Source: Agrobacterium tumefaciens
GTDB lineage: Bacteria; Pseudomonadota; Alphaproteobacteria; Rhizobiales; Rhizobiaceae
Assembly (NCBI GenBank): GCA_025559845.1
Contig: CP048469.1
Location: 2,604,001-2,668,000, forward strand
Direction: 5' to 3'
DNA length: 64,000 nucleotides
Below the pieces are notes generated by a model that searched no databases, had not been told where the DNA came from, and saw only the letters and a program-made list of their open reading frames with translations. The position numbers and the translations under genes are program-made. How positions within the stretch are numbered: the first letter of the stretch is position 1; every line of letters begins with the position of its first letter. Positions 16,910-27,372 of the stretch are shown one piece after another.

Positions 16910-18793
16910 ATGGCAAACGTTGCAGCCGTCAGCGGCTCCGCCCGTCCCATGACGGGTGAAGAGAAGAAGGTGATCTTCGCCTCTTCTCTTGGAACAGTCT
17001 TCGAGTGGTATGATTTCTATCTGTACGGTTCGCTCGCAATCTATATCGGCGCGAACTTCTTCAGCCAGTATCCGGAAACAACCCGTAACATCTTCGCGCT
17101 GCTTGCCTTTGCCGCCGGCTTCCTCGTACGCCCGTTCGGCGCACTGGTGTTCGGTCGTCTGGGCGATATCGTCGGCCGCAAATACACGTTCCTCATTACC
17201 ATTCTCATCATGGGTTTCTCGACCTTTGTGGTCGGGATCCTGCCCGGTGCCTCGCAGATCGGCATTGCAGCCCCCATCATCCTCATCATTCTGCGCATGC
17301 TGCAGGGCCTGGCGCTCGGCGGCGAATATGGCGGTGCGGCGACCTACGTGGCCGAACATGCCCCGAACGGCCGCCGCGGCTATTACACCTCGTGGATTCA
17401 GACGACGGCAACACTCGGCCTGTTCCTCTCGCTGGTGGTCATTCTCGGCGTGCAGTTCGCACTTGGCCGCGAAGCCTTTGCTGCCTGGGGCTGGCGCATC
17501 CCGTTCCTGCTGTCGGTCATTCTGCTTGGCGTCTCGGTCTGGATTCGTCTGAAAATGAACGAATCCCCTGCTTTCAAGAAGATGAAAGAAGAAGGCAAAA
17601 CCTCCAAGGCGCCGCTTAGCGAAGCTTTCGGCCAGTGGAAAAATGCCAAGATCGCCATCATCGCCCTGCTCGGCGCCGTCGTCGGTCAGGCTGTCGTCTG
17701 GTACACAGGCCAGTTCTACGCACTGTTCTTCCTGCAGAGCATCCTGAAGGTGGACGGGCAATCGGCCAACATCATGGTTGCAGCAGCCCTTATCCTCGGC
17801 ACCAGCTTCTTCGTGATCTTCGGCTGGCTGTCCGACAAGATCGGTCGCAAGCCGATCATCATGGCCGGCCTCATCCTGGCGATGCTGACCTACTTCCCGC
17901 TGTTCAAGGCATTGACCTGGGCAGGCAATCCGGCACTGGCGGAAGCGCAGGCAACCGTTCGCGCCACTGTAACGGCTGCACCGGGAGACTGCCGGTTCCA
18001 GTTCAACCCGACCGGAACGGCAAAGTTTACCACGTCCTGCGATATCGCCACATCGTTCCTGACACGCAATTCCGTCCCTTATGACGTCGTTGCAGGACCG
18101 GCGGGCCAGCCGGCGACCGTCAAGATCGGCGATGCCACCATCACCAGCTTTGACGCAATCGCAGCCGGTGCAGATGCCGCTGCCAAAGACAGGGCCTTCC
18201 AGAAGCAGGTGAACATTGCCCTGCATGACGGTGGTTATCCGCTGGTCCGCGGTGCTGCCCAGGTGCCGGAAGCCAAGCTGGACGCCTTCATTGCCGCCAA
18301 TCCGGAACTCGGCCTCAATGCCGACGCCGTTCGCGCCACCGAAAGGAAAATGGTCGCGACGGACAAGCTGGTAGCCGACAAGCTGCTGACTGCAGCCGAA
18401 ACTGGTGGTGCGGCCGAAATGGCGGTCTTTACGATTGCCAATGGTGGGACCTTCTCGATGGTTGCCGACCCGGCGAGCGTCAACTGGGTGGTCATTATCG
18501 CGGTGCTGACCGTGCTCGTGATCTATGTGACCATGGTCTACGGTCCGATTGCCGCATTGCTGGTAGAATTGTTCCCGACCCGTATCCGTTACTCTGGCAT
18601 GTCGCTGCCCTACCACATCGGCAACGGCTGGTTCGGTGGCCTTCTTCCAGCAACCGCATTCGCCATGAGCGCGGCCAAGGGCGATATCTACTACGGCCTC
18701 TGGTATCCGATCATCTTCGCAGGCATCACGCTGGTCATTGGCCTGCTGTTCCTGCCGGAAACCAAGGATCGCGACATCCACGCGATGGATTGA
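16910..18793 (+). CDS. MFS metabolite:H+ symporter (MHS family) with a large insertion
   Basis: 627-residue inner-membrane transporter of the ProP/KgtP/ShiA-like MHS family. The start region EWYDFYLYGSLAI, the RPFGALVFGRLGDIVGRKYTF loop motif and GEYGGAATYVAEHAP are typical. The C-terminal part has FPTRIRYSGMSLPYHIGNG. Usual members have about 430-550 residues. Here roughly 170 mostly polar residues (about 345-515, including APGDCRFQFNPTGTAKF) sit between the eighth and ninth membrane segments. Substrates of the family are organic acids or compatible solutes; the actual one is unknown. It stands alone, ended by a strong terminator. Confidence 0.93.
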   Translation: MANVAAVSGSARPMTGEEKKVIFASSLGTVFEWYDFYLYGSLAIYIGANFFSQYPETTRNIFALLAFAAGFLVRPFGALVFGRLGDIVGRKYTFLITILIMGFSTFVVGILPGASQIGIAAPIILIILRMLQGLALGGEYGGAATYVAEHAPNGRRGYYTSWIQTTATLGLFLSLVVILGVQFALGREAFAAWGWRIPFLLSVILLGVSVWIRLKMNESPAFKKMKEEGKTSKAPLSEAFGQWKNAKIAIIALLGAVVGQAVVWYTGQFYALFFLQSILKVDGQSANIMVAAALILGTSFFVIFGWLSDKIGRKPIIMAGLILAMLTYFPLFKALTWAGNPALAEAQATVRATVTAAPGDCRFQFNPTGTAKFTTSCDIATSFLTRNSVPYDVVAGPAGQPATVKIGDATITSFDAIAAGADAAAKDRAFQKQVNIALHDGGYPLVRGAAQVPEAKLDAFIAANPELGLNADAVRATERKMVATDKLVADKLLTAAETGGAAEMAVFTIANGGTFSMVADPASVNWVVIIAVLTVLVIYVTMVYGPIAALLVELFPTRIRYSGMSLPYHIGNGWFGGLLPATAFAMSAAKGDIYYGLWYPIIFAGITLVIGLLFLPETKDRDIHAMD

Positions 18794-18813
18794 TCGAGCT
18801 CGAACAGAAAATC

Positions 18814-18843
18814 AAAAAACCCGGCAAAACTGCCGGGTTTTTT
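18814..18843 (+). terminator. Rho-independent terminator of the MHS transporter
   Basis: AAAAAACCCGGCA/TGCCGGGTTTTTT, a 13-bp stem with an AAAC loop and built-in A/T tracts; it can work in both directions. Confidence 0.93.
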
Positions 18844-18871
18844 GTTGCCACCGTACGAACCGTACCGAAAG

Positions 18872-18891
18872 TGACCTTTCCCGGTCGGTCA
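18872..18891. promoter_or_regulatory. Inverted repeat upstream of pntA
   Basis: TGACC-10 nt-GGTCA lies about 90-110 bp before the pntA start, in the only promoter region available to pntAB. It could be an operator; no known regulator consensus is matched with confidence. Confidence 0.3.
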
Positions 18892-18981
18892 TTCCGTCGC
18901 AGGTAGACGCCCACCAATTTGGAGACAACTGCGCGCGGAATAGGGTATGAGGCGCTATTGATCGGCAGAGGGAGAGCGATT

Positions 18982-20553
18982 TTGAAAATTGGGACACCCA
19001 AGGAAATTTATGAGGGCGAGGCCCGCGTCGGCATGACGCCCGACAGCGCCCTGGCGTTGCAAAAGCTTGGCTACGAATGCGTGATTGAGAGTGGCGCGGG
19101 CAAAGCCGCCGGTTTCACCGACGATGCCTATCGCGCCGCAGGCGTGACCGTGGCCGAGAGTGCGGATGCGCTTTATTCACAGTCAGACGTGATCGCAAAA
19201 GTGCGGCCGCCGGAAAATGGCGAAGTTGCGCGGCTGTCGGCTGACAAGACGCTGATCTCTTTCTTCTATCCCGCCCAGAACAAGGATCTGCTGGAACAGG
19301 CCAAGGCCAGTGGCGCGAATGTCATCGCCATGGACATGGTGCCGCGCATTTCCCGCGCCCAGAAGATGGACGCCCTGTCCTCCATGGCCAATATCGCCGG
19401 TTATCGTGCGGTGATCGAGGCCGGTAACAACTTCGGTCGCTTCTTCACCGGTCAGGTGACGGCAGCCGGCAAGGTTCCCCCGGCCAAGGTCCTGGTCATT
19501 GGCGCAGGTGTCGCTGGCCTCGCAGCCATCGGTACGGCAACATCGCTTGGCGCAATCACCTATGCTTTCGACGTGCGCCCGGAAGTGGCCGAGCAGATCG
19601 AGTCCATGGGCGCCGAGTTCGTCTATCTCGATTTCGCCGAACAGCAGGATGGTGCAACTACTGGCGGTTACGCCGCTCCCTCCTCGCCCGAGTTCCGCGA
19701 AAAGCAGCTAGAGAAGTTCCGCGAGCTTGCTCCGCAGATCGACATCGTCATCACCACGGCGCTGATCCCTGGACGGGACGCACCGAAACTGTGGCTGGCC
19801 GACATGGTCGCCGCCATGAAGCCGGGTTCGGTCATCATCGATCTCGCCGCCGAACGTGGTGGCAACTGCGATCTGACGGTTGCCGACCAGCGTGTCGTGT
19901 CCGAAAACGGCGTCATCGTCATCGGTTATACGGATTTCCCGAGCCGCATGGCGACGCAGGCGTCGACGCTCTACGCTACCAACATCCGTCACATGATGAC
20001 CGATCTGACGCCTGCCAAGGACGGTCAGGTTGTTCATAATATGGAAGATGATGTCATTCGCGGCGCAACCGTGACCTATCAGGGCGACATCACTTTCCCG
20101 CCACCACCACCGAAGATTCAGGCCATTGCCGCGCAGAAACCGAAGGAAAAAGCCAAGGAGCTGACGCCGGCGGAAAAGCATGCCAAGGAACTGGCGGAAT
20201 TCAAGGCGCAGACGAAGAGCCAGGTTGGCCTCTTGGCTGTCGGCACGGCCATCCTGCTTCTCGTCGGCGTTTACGCCCCTGCAAGCTTCATGAGCCATTT
20301 CATCGTTTTTGTGCTCGCCTGCTTTATCGGTTTCCAGGTCATCTGGAACGTCAGCCACTCGTTGCACACGCCGCTGATGGCAGTGACGAACGCCATCTCT
20401 GGCATCGTTATTCTTGGCGCACTCTTGCAGATCGGCTCCAGCAACTGGCTGGTGGTCATCCTTGCCGCTCTTTCCGTCCTGATCGCCACGATCAACATCG
20501 TCGGCGGTTTCCTCGTGACACGGCGCATGCTCGCCATGTTCCAGAAGTCCTGA
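18982..20553 (+). CDS. pntA: NAD(P) transhydrogenase alpha subunit
   Basis: 523-residue subunit of the proton-translocating transhydrogenase, which makes NADPH from NADH using the proton gradient. Residues 1-380 are the NAD(H)-binding domain I, with [20 protein letters not shown] and [17 protein letters not shown] proline/lysine-rich linker (PPPPPKIQ to [10 protein letters not shown]) leads to four C-terminal membrane helices. Many rhizobia split this subunit into two genes; here it is one chain as in E. coli. The start is a TTG at 18982, supported by GGGAGAG about seven bases upstream; the frame stays open further upstream. Confidence 0.96.
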   Translation: MKIGTPKEIYEGEARVGMTPDSALALQKLGYECVIESGAGKAAGFTDDAYRAAGVTVAESADALYSQSDVIAKVRPPENGEVARLSADKTLISFFYPAQNKDLLEQAKASGANVIAMDMVPRISRAQKMDALSSMANIAGYRAVIEAGNNFGRFFTGQVTAAGKVPPAKVLVIGAGVAGLAAIGTATSLGAITYAFDVRPEVAEQIESMGAEFVYLDFAEQQDGATTGGYAAPSSPEFREKQLEKFRELAPQIDIVITTALIPGRDAPKLWLADMVAAMKPGSVIIDLAAERGGNCDLTVADQRVVSENGVIVIGYTDFPSRMATQASTLYATNIRHMMTDLTPAKDGQVVHNMEDDVIRGATVTYQGDITFPPPPPKIQAIAAQKPKEKAKELTPAEKHAKELAEFKAQTKSQVGLLAVGTAILLLVGVYAPASFMSHFIVFVLACFIGFQVIWNVSHSLHTPLMAVTNAISGIVILGALLQIGSSNWLVVILAALSVLIATINIVGGFLVTRRMLAMFQKS

Positions 20554-20573
20554 GCCGTGCGGGGATCTCATAA

Positions 20574-22007
20574 ATGACCATTGGTATTGTTTCCGCGGCC
20601 TATGTTGCCGCAGCCGTTCTGTTCATCCTCTCCCTTGGCGGTCTTTCCGGTCAGGAAAGCGCCAAGCGGGCCGTCTGGTACGGCATCGTCGGCATGGGGC
20701 TTGCCGTCATCGCCACGGTTTTCGGACCCGGCGTCGGACACTGGTTCATCGTGCTTCTGATGCTGGCAGGCGGTTCGGTGCTCGGCTACTTTGTCGCAAG
20801 CCGCGTGCAGATGACCGAAATGCCGCAGCTCGTAGCGGCACTGCACTCCTTTGTCGGTCTTGCTGCTGTCTTCATCGGCTTCAACGCCCATATCGAGGAA
20901 GCCCATGTTGCTGGCCTCGATGAGGCCGCGCGCGCAGCGCTCACCGGCTTCTCCGCCATCCTGGCGCACAAGACCCCCGTTGAACTGGCCATCATGAAGG
21001 TCGAGGTTTTCCTTGGTGTCTTCATTGGTGCCGTAACGTTCACCGGCTCCGTCATTGCTTTCGGCAAGCTGGCCGGCAAGGTCGACGGCAAGGCGAAGAA
21101 ACTGCCAGGCGGCCACTTCCTCAATGCCGGTGCGGCCATTGCTTCGCTGCTGCTGCTGGTCATGTACTGCAATGGCGCCGGCATCTGGACACTGATCCTG
21201 ATGACGCTTCTTGCCTTCTTCATCGGTTACCACCTGATCATGGGTATCGGCGGCGCCGACATGCCGGTCGTGGTTTCGATGCTGAACAGCTATTCCGGCT
21301 GGGCGGCAGCGGCCATCGGCTTTACCCTCGGCAACGATCTCCTGATCGTCACGGGCGCTCTGGTCGGCTCCTCGGGTGCGATCCTGTCTTACATCATGTG
21401 CAAGGCCATGAATCGCTCCTTTGTGTCGGTCATCCTCGGCGGCTTCGGCGGCACGACGGGTCCGGCGATGGAAATAGAGGGTGAGCAGGTTGCAATCGAC
21501 GCCGAAGGTGTTGCCGCGGCGCTGAACGATGCCGACAGCGTCATCATCGTTCCGGGTTACGGCATGGCGGTGGCGCAGGCCCAGCAAGCCGTTTCCGAGC
21601 TGACGCGCAAGCTGCGTGCCGACGGCAAGACCGTGCGTTTCGCCATCCATCCGGTCGCAGGTCGTCTGCCCGGCCACATGAACGTGTTGCTCGCCGAGGC
21701 GAAGGTGCCATACGACATCGTGCTTGAAATGGACGAGATCAACGAAGACTTTCCGAATACGGACGTCGTCATCGTCATCGGCTCGAACGACATCGTCAAC
21801 CCGGCCGCTCAGGATGATCCGAACTCGCCCATCGCCGGCATGCCGGTTCTGGAAGTGTGGAAATCCAAGCTGGTGATCGTCTCCAAGCGCGGCCAGGGAA
21901 CAGGATACTCCGGCATCGAGAACCCGCTGTTCTACAAGGACAACACCCGCATGTTCTACGGGGACGCGAAAAAGTCCATCAACGACCTTCTCCCCCTCAT
22001 CGAGTAA
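20574..22007 (+). CDS. pntB: NAD(P) transhydrogenase beta subunit
   Basis: 477-residue partner of PntA. The first about 280 residues form the membrane domain (roughly nine helices). The remainder is the NADP(H)-binding domain III, with [36 protein letters not shown] and the C-terminal [16 protein letters not shown] segment. It follows pntA by 20 bp and ends at a strong terminator, so pntAB is a two-gene operon. Confidence 0.97.
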   Translation: MTIGIVSAAYVAAAVLFILSLGGLSGQESAKRAVWYGIVGMGLAVIATVFGPGVGHWFIVLLMLAGGSVLGYFVASRVQMTEMPQLVAALHSFVGLAAVFIGFNAHIEEAHVAGLDEAARAALTGFSAILAHKTPVELAIMKVEVFLGVFIGAVTFTGSVIAFGKLAGKVDGKAKKLPGGHFLNAGAAIASLLLLVMYCNGAGIWTLILMTLLAFFIGYHLIMGIGGADMPVVVSMLNSYSGWAAAAIGFTLGNDLLIVTGALVGSSGAILSYIMCKAMNRSFVSVILGGFGGTTGPAMEIEGEQVAIDAEGVAAALNDADSVIIVPGYGMAVAQAQQAVSELTRKLRADGKTVRFAIHPVAGRLPGHMNVLLAEAKVPYDIVLEMDEINEDFPNTDVVIVIGSNDIVNPAAQDDPNSPIAGMPVLEVWKSKLVIVSKRGQGTGYSGIENPLFYKDNTRMFYGDAKKSINDLLPLIE

Positions 22008-22010
22008 AAC

Positions 22011-22046
22011 AAAAGGGCGTTTCCAGTTTTCGGAAACGCCCTTTTT
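22011..22046. terminator. Bidirectional terminator between pntB and rutF
   Basis: 14-bp stem AAAAGGGCGTTTCC/GGAAACGCCCTTTT with a 7-nt loop. It has T-runs in both directions and serves the convergent pntB and rut transcripts. Confidence 0.93.
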
Positions 22047-22072
22047 CATGAAATCATAGTCTGAAACGCGCG

Positions 22073-22597
22073 TCAGAGAACGTGATAGCTGCGGTTGAAA
22101 TACATCAGCGCCTGCTCGCGATCACTGATCACCATATCCACCACTTCGCAAATCAGGATGTCGTGCGTTCCACCGTCATGTGCGGTGCGGATACGGCAAT
22201 CGAACGAGACGAGTGCGTCCTCGAGGACCGGTGCACCAGTCTGCAGCACATGCCAGCGTCCAGCCGCAAAACGCTGCTCCACCGGCGTCTTTCCACCGAA
22301 CAGACTGCTCAATTCCTGATGCTGTGCGCCAAGCGTATTGACGCAGACGACGCCATTCGCCTTGACGGTGTTATAAGCGGAGGAACTGCGGTTGATGCAA
22401 ACGAGCAAGGTCGGAGGATTGTCCGAAACGCTGCAAACGGCTGTTGCGGCAAAACCGGCTCGACCCGCCGCGCCATCCGTTGTCACGACATGCACCGCTG
22501 CCGCCAGTCGCGACATGGCGTTTCGATATTCAAGGCCAAGCTCTTGTGCAGTCTTCGCCTCCATGCGCATTTCCTTTTCCAGAGACACCATCTGCAT
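22073..22597 (-). CDS. rutF: Flavin reductase of pyrimidine degradation
   Basis: 174-residue NADH:flavin oxidoreductase that supplies reduced FMN to the RutA monooxygenase. The flavin-reductase fold is clear from [43 protein letters not shown], the GVVCVNTLG strand and C-terminal YFNRSYHVL. It is the last gene of the rut operon, ending beside a terminator shared with pntB. No RutG permease or RutR repressor gene is present here. Confidence 0.94.
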   Translation of the reverse strand: MQMVSLEKEMRMEAKTAQELGLEYRNAMSRLAAAVHVVTTDGAAGRAGFAATAVCSVSDNPPTLLVCINRSSSAYNTVKANGVVCVNTLGAQHQELSSLFGGKTPVEQRFAAGRWHVLQTGAPVLEDALVSFDCRIRTAHDGGTHDILICEVVDMVISDREQALMYFNRSYHVL

Positions 22598-22623
22598 CTA
22601 ACCTATCCTTCCTTAACAGGCTC

Positions 22624-23214
22624 TCAAGCCAGGACGCAGGCGTCTTCGAAAGCAAAGCGCGGAAGGCGCCCGAACAGCTTCGACGGATCACCGTGGCCCA
22701 GATTGATGAGAAAGTTGGATTTCCATGTCGTGCCAGCGAAGAACGCTTCATCCACCTTGTTTTTATCGAAGCCGGACATGGCACCGGTATCAAGACCGAG
22801 CGCACGCGCTGCCATGATGAGATAACCAGCTTGCAAGGTTGCATTACGGAACGCCGTCTCCTCGGCCATGGCCGGGCTGGATGTGAACCAGGAGCGGGCA
22901 TCGGCGTGGGGGAACAGCAGCGGCAGCTTTTCGTAAAACTCGCTGTCGATTGCGGCAATCACCGTAACCGGAGCGCTCATGGTTTTTTCGAGATTGCCGG
23001 ATGAAAGCGCCGGTCGCAGCTTTTCCTTGCCTTCGGCAGTACGCACGAACACGAAACGTGCTGGCGAGCAATTGGCCGAAGTTGGGCCCATCTTCGTCAG
23101 GTCGTAAAGTTTCGTCAGAAGTTCATCGCTGACAGGCTCGCCATTCCAGCCATTGTGGGTGCGGGCTTCGGTGAAAAGCGCGGCAAGTGCCTGATTGTCC
23201 AGTGCAGTCGTCAT
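22624..23214 (-). CDS. rutE: Malonic semialdehyde reductase (nitroreductase family)
   Basis: 196-residue FMN/NAD(P)H-dependent nitroreductase-fold protein. In the Rut pathway it reduces toxic malonic semialdehyde to 3-hydroxypropionate. Motifs typical of RutE are [32 protein letters not shown] and [13 protein letters not shown]. It lies between rutD and rutF with short gaps (16 and 26 bp). Confidence 0.95.
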   Translation of the reverse strand: MTTALDNQALAALFTEARTHNGWNGEPVSDELLTKLYDLTKMGPTSANCSPARFVFVRTAEGKEKLRPALSSGNLEKTMSAPVTVIAAIDSEFYEKLPLLFPHADARSWFTSSPAMAEETAFRNATLQAGYLIMAARALGLDTGAMSGFDKNKVDEAFFAGTTWKSNFLINLGHGDPSKLFGRLPRFAFEDACVLA

Positions 23215-23230
23215 TGAATTGAAGGTCCCG

Positions 23231-24019
23231 TCAGTTTGTTTGCGATGCCGGTAGCAGAAACTGCATGAGGCGTCTGTTGAAAAAATCCGGCTCGGTCACG
23301 TTTACCGCATGCGCTCCAAAATCCATGAGGCAGAGTTCGGCCTGCGGCAGCCCTTCCGCCAGTCGAACAGACCGGGTGTAGGGAACCAGAAGATCATCCC
23401 TGGTAGCGATAACAAGGGTGGGATTGCCGATGTCAGCCAGATGATCGTCGAGATCAAAGCCTCTCAGTGCCGCGATACGCCGCAGTACATTCGTCTTTCC
23501 CTGAAAATGCGACACACCATGCACGTCATCCTTTGCCAGACGCTCGGCGTTTTCCGACATCCACACCGCCGGATACAGGAACAGCGGCTGCGCCTTCACA
23601 AAGGCTTCGACACCGGACTTTTCAAGAAGTTCGATACGAACGTCAAAGCAACGGCCGGAATGCGGGTCCGCCTTGCTCCATGCATTGATCAGAACGAGCT
23701 TGTCGATCAGTTCGGGTTTGCGAAGAGCAAGATCGAGACCGACCAGACCACCAAGTGCATGACCCATGAAATGAAAAGTTTCGAGGTTCAGGGCTTTGGC
23801 AATCTCCAGAACATCATCGGCCATGGCCGATATACCGCCCTCCGACGCCTCGCCGCCCGTTCGACCCGTGCCACGATGGTCATAGGTGACGACACGGAAG
23901 TGTTCGGCAAGCAGCGCAATCTGCGGCGCCCAGTAAGCGCCCGATCCGCCAAGCCCGGAAGACAGGATAATCGTTTCTGCCCGCGGGAAAGCCCCGCCAT
24001 GAACCTCGAAATGCATCAT
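23231..24019 (-). CDS. rutD: Putative aminoacrylate hydrolase
   Basis: 262-residue alpha/beta-hydrolase that speeds breakdown of aminoacrylate to malonic semialdehyde and ammonia. [15 protein letters not shown] and YDHRGTGRT match RutD. The nucleophile elbow reads GHALGG, with alanine in place of serine. E. coli RutD, as I recall it, has the same GHAL sequence, so this is a family trait, not decay. [13 protein letters not shown] and [10 protein letters not shown] also align. It lies 14 bp after rutC. Confidence 0.93.
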   Translation of the reverse strand: MMHFEVHGGAFPRAETIILSSGLGGSGAYWAPQIALLAEHFRVVTYDHRGTGRTGGEASEGGISAMADDVLEIAKALNLETFHFMGHALGGLVGLDLALRKPELIDKLVLINAWSKADPHSGRCFDVRIELLEKSGVEAFVKAQPLFLYPAVWMSENAERLAKDDVHGVSHFQGKTNVLRRIAALRGFDLDDHLADIGNPTLVIATRDDLLVPYTRSVRLAEGLPQAELCLMDFGAHAVNVTEPDFFNRRLMQFLLPASQTN

Positions 24020-24033
24020 GATTGCGGGTGCCC

Positions 24034-24420
24034 TTATTTGCCGATATGGGCAACGGTGGCGATTTCCACCAGAGCGTCAGGCTTCACCAGACCGCACTGA
24101 ATGCAGTAACGCGCCGGTTTGTCACCGGGAAAATACTCGGCATAGACCTTGTTGACGGCCTGATAATTCGCCCAGTCGGTGATGAAGATGTGGTTCATCG
24201 TCACGTCTTCCATGGTGCCACCAGCCGTTTCGATGACAGACTTGATGGTTTCCAGCACATGCCGGGTCTGCGCACCCGCATCACCCACGTGCACCACGTT
24301 GTTGTCCTTGTCGAACGGTAGCGTACCCGAGACGTAAACGACACCGTCCGCCAGTGTCCCCGGCGAGTAAGGGGCGATGGGCTTGGAGGTTCCTTCAGGC
24401 ACGACGATCTTTTTCGGCAT
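24034..24420 (-). CDS. rutC: Aminoacrylate peracid reductase (RidA family)
   Basis: 128-residue RidA/YjgF-type protein that acts on the aminoacrylate intermediate downstream of RutB. The sequence begins [32 protein letters not shown] and ends in the usual arginine-containing [19 protein letters not shown] stretch. Its place between rutB and rutD fixes the assignment. Confidence 0.94.
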   Translation of the reverse strand: MPKKIVVPEGTSKPIAPYSPGTLADGVVYVSGTLPFDKDNNVVHVGDAGAQTRHVLETIKSVIETAGGTMEDVTMNHIFITDWANYQAVNKVYAEYFPGDKPARYCIQCGLVKPDALVEIATVAHIGK

Positions 24421-24447
24421 TACATTCTCCTCTTTTAGCGTTCGGGA

Positions 24448-25184
24448 TCAGTCTTGGACGGGAGCGGCCTGGGAAATCACGCCGCAGAAATCATTGACGG
24501 TCGCGACCCAGCCGAAGAATTTTTCGACGTTGTAGACCGTGGCCTGCTGGATGTAGTCCGGCCCAAGATGATGGGTCGCATCTTCCAGCATGACACCGAA
24601 ATATTCGAGATGGAAAGCATCACGAAGCGAACTCTCGACGCAGACATTGGTAGCGATACCAACGAAAACGAGATTGCGAATACCGCGTGCCCGCAGCACA
24701 CTATCCATATTGGTATTGAAGAAACCGCTGTAACGCGTCTTCGGCACCAGGATGTCGCCCGGCTGCGGCTGCAGTTCATCGACGATGGCGTAATCCCAGG
24801 TTCCCTTGGCCAGAAGCTGACCCTGCAATTCGGGGTTGGCCCGCATATGCTTCAGGGCATTGGACTTGTGCCAGTTTGGCGAACCGGGGCCTCCCGCCTC
24901 GACATACTCCTTGTCCCAGCCATTCTGGAAGTAAATGACCTGAACGCCTGCGGCACGCGCCGCATCCAGCGTCTTCTTGATGTTGGCGATGGTGCCTTTC
25001 GCGCCAGAAATGTCGAACCCGGCGAGATCGACATAACCGCCTTCAGTCGAATAGGCATTTTGCATATCAACCACCACAACAGCGGTTTCGCTCGGATTAA
25101 GCGTGATCGGCTCCGGCCGGGCCGGAAGCGTGACGCTCTCCGACCGGCTTTTCGGCGCCCGGTATCCTGCCACGATGGCCTCGC

Positions 25185-25188
<4 letters not shown>
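24448..25188 (-). CDS. rutB: Ureidoacrylate amidohydrolase
   Basis: 246-residue cysteine hydrolase of the isochorismatase fold that removes carbamate from ureidoacrylate. The triad is D41 (VVVDMQNAY), K150 (VPKTRYSGF) and C183 ([15 protein letters not shown]). Its ATG overlaps the rutA stop as ATGA, which implies translational coupling. Confidence 0.95.
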
Positions 25189-26276
<1,088 letters not shown>

Positions 26277-26331
26277 TTGGCTTGTCCTTCCCCTTTTTCA
26301 CATCAGGCATGTCCTGATTTGACAATTGAGA

Positions 26332-26347
26332 AGCAGGTTCCGTGCCA
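26332..26347 (-). promoter_or_regulatory. Sigma-54 promoter of the rut operon
   Basis: On the minus strand TGGCACGGAACCTGCT fits the -24/-12 pattern: GG and GC are exactly 10 bp apart and the TGGCAC half is perfect. Transcription would start near 26321, about 45 nt before rutA. E. coli rut is nitrogen-controlled through NtrC and sigma-54, so the finding fits the pathway. Confidence 0.75.
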
Positions 26348-26372
26348 AACAAAAAAATCTATACTATTCAAT

Positions 26373-26388
26373 GGCATGGATGCTTGCC
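26373..26388. promoter_or_regulatory. Imperfect palindrome upstream of the rut promoter
   Basis: GGCATGGATGCTTGCC is symmetric at 12 of 16 positions and lies about 25 bp upstream of the -24 box. It may be an activator site, but it does not match the NtrC consensus well. Confidence 0.3.
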
Positions 26389-26399
26389 CTCAAATAATT

Positions 26400-26434
26400 T
26401 TTACCGAAAGATAAAAAATTTATCATTCGGTAAA
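26400..26434. promoter_or_regulatory. 35-bp palindrome upstream of rutA (candidate enhancer/operator)
   Basis: Two 16-bp arms, TTTACCGAAAGATAAA and TTTATCATTCGGTAAA, are inverted repeats with one mismatch around an AAA centre. The element sits about 80-113 bp upstream of the predicted rut start site, where a sigma-54 activator would bind. It resembles neither the RutR (TTGACCA) nor the NtrC (TGCACC) half-site. AT-rich and not followed by a T-run, so not a terminator. Confidence 0.6.
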
Positions 26435-26480
26435 TAAACCTGCTCAAATCTTTAGCACGAATATCGGGGCCTGAACAGAA

Positions 26481-26507
26481 AAAGGGCGACCGATGAGGCC
26501 GCCCTTT
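26481..26507 (-). terminator. Terminator of the heme oxygenase gene
   Basis: On the minus strand AAAGGGCG/CGCCCTTT arms close an 11-nt loop and are followed by TTTTT, 27 bp after the heme oxygenase stop. It insulates the rut promoter region. Confidence 0.8.
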
Positions 26508-26533
26508 ATTTATGCCAATAATAGGTCAATGTT

Positions 26534-27154
26534 TTAGACGAGACGTTGCTCCGCATAGGCGTGAACCGCACGGAACGCCGCTTCGGCAGCAGCAATCACG
26601 CGCGCCTCTTCTTCCTCGCTCAGTTCGATTTCATCGAGTGCCGCCGTAAAGGTCCGCCAATGCAGGCCGCGCCCTTCCGGGGCCCCAGCCAGATGCCGGG
26701 CACCGAACTCTTCATTGAGGCCAAGCTTTGCGGCATCCTTGAGAAGGAAAGCGGCGCCAAGGTTGGAGCCTTCAACCACATAGAGCCAACCCATCGCTTC
26801 CGGCAGATCGAACGCGGTTTCGCTGGTGAAACGAGGGGTTTTCGTTTCGGGCAGTGTGCGCTCCAGGTCGGCGAGATCCTGCTCGATCATCGACAGACGA
26901 CGACGGCCCTTGAGGTCCGGCAGCAGGCCGTCCAGCGTGTCGTTGGAGAAGAAGACATCCAGGTCGCGGTGAAACAGATATTGGGTCTCGACGAATTTTC
27001 CGTAGCTGTCCCTGCTCTCAAAAGGCTTCGCCGCCATGATGAAAGTGTCCAGCCCGCCATGCGCGCCGCGCGTTGCAGCCTTCAGGCGCTTTGCCCGGCT
27101 CTGCTCTGCATCTCCTGCCACCGTCGGCGTCTCCGCAATACTCATCACATTCAT
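26534..27154 (-). CDS. Biliverdin-producing heme oxygenase
   Basis: 206-residue heme-degrading enzyme that opens heme to biliverdin, CO and iron. The proximal histidine is H32 in TRGAHGGLDTF, and the distal-helix glycines are in GWLYVVEGSNLGAAFL. Length and pattern match bacterial PigA/BphO/HemO proteins. It could serve iron recovery or supply biliverdin for a phytochrome; no phytochrome or heme-uptake gene is adjacent. A plausible promoter (TTGACT-17-TATTGC on the minus strand near 27190-27210) precedes it. I saw no convincing RirA or Irr box. Confidence 0.92.
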   Translation of the reverse strand: MNVMSIAETPTVAGDAEQSRAKRLKAATRGAHGGLDTFIMAAKPFESRDSYGKFVETQYLFHRDLDVFFSNDTLDGLLPDLKGRRRLSMIEQDLADLERTLPETKTPRFTSETAFDLPEAMGWLYVVEGSNLGAAFLLKDAAKLGLNEEFGARHLAGAPEGRGLHWRTFTAALDEIELSEEEEARVIAAAEAAFRAVHAYAEQRLV

Positions 27155-27372
27155 CCCTGTTGCCCGCTATTGGAACCGTGCAATAAAAATCTTTACTCTC
27201 ATAGTCAAATTTTATTTTCGCGCATTCGCAGGCTTCTCCAGTTTAGCCGACCTTATTTTTCCTCACAAATTCAAATGGCTTGCCAGCACTGGTCCACACA
27301 GCTGCAGTTAGCGCTTTACAACTAACATGTCACTGCGTTATCAATTTGCAGTCACTTGGGAGGAGCATACAA

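Noticed and set aside
16883..18781. 632-codon open frame antisense to the MHS transporter
   Set aside because: Composition is low-complexity His/Asp/Arg-rich with no family features, typical of the shadow of a GC-rich gene; the plus strand encodes a clear transporter.
20568..22049. 493-codon minus-strand frame over pntB
   Set aside because: Antisense to an unmistakable pntB; low-complexity composition.
23231..24019. RutD as a decayed hydrolase because of GHALGG
   Set aside because: The missing nucleophile serine is normal for RutD proteins, unlike the hydrolase at 4311-5108.
26371..26388. Plus-strand sigma-54-like TGGCAT...TTGC
   Set aside because: The GG to GC spacing is 11 instead of 10 and it faces away from rutA; the minus-strand site at 26332-26347 is correct.
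27155..27372. Possible iron-responsive (RirA/Irr) box before the heme oxygenase gene
   Set aside because: No TGA-N9-TCA or Irr-type palindrome is clearly present; only a weak sigma-70 promoter is visible.
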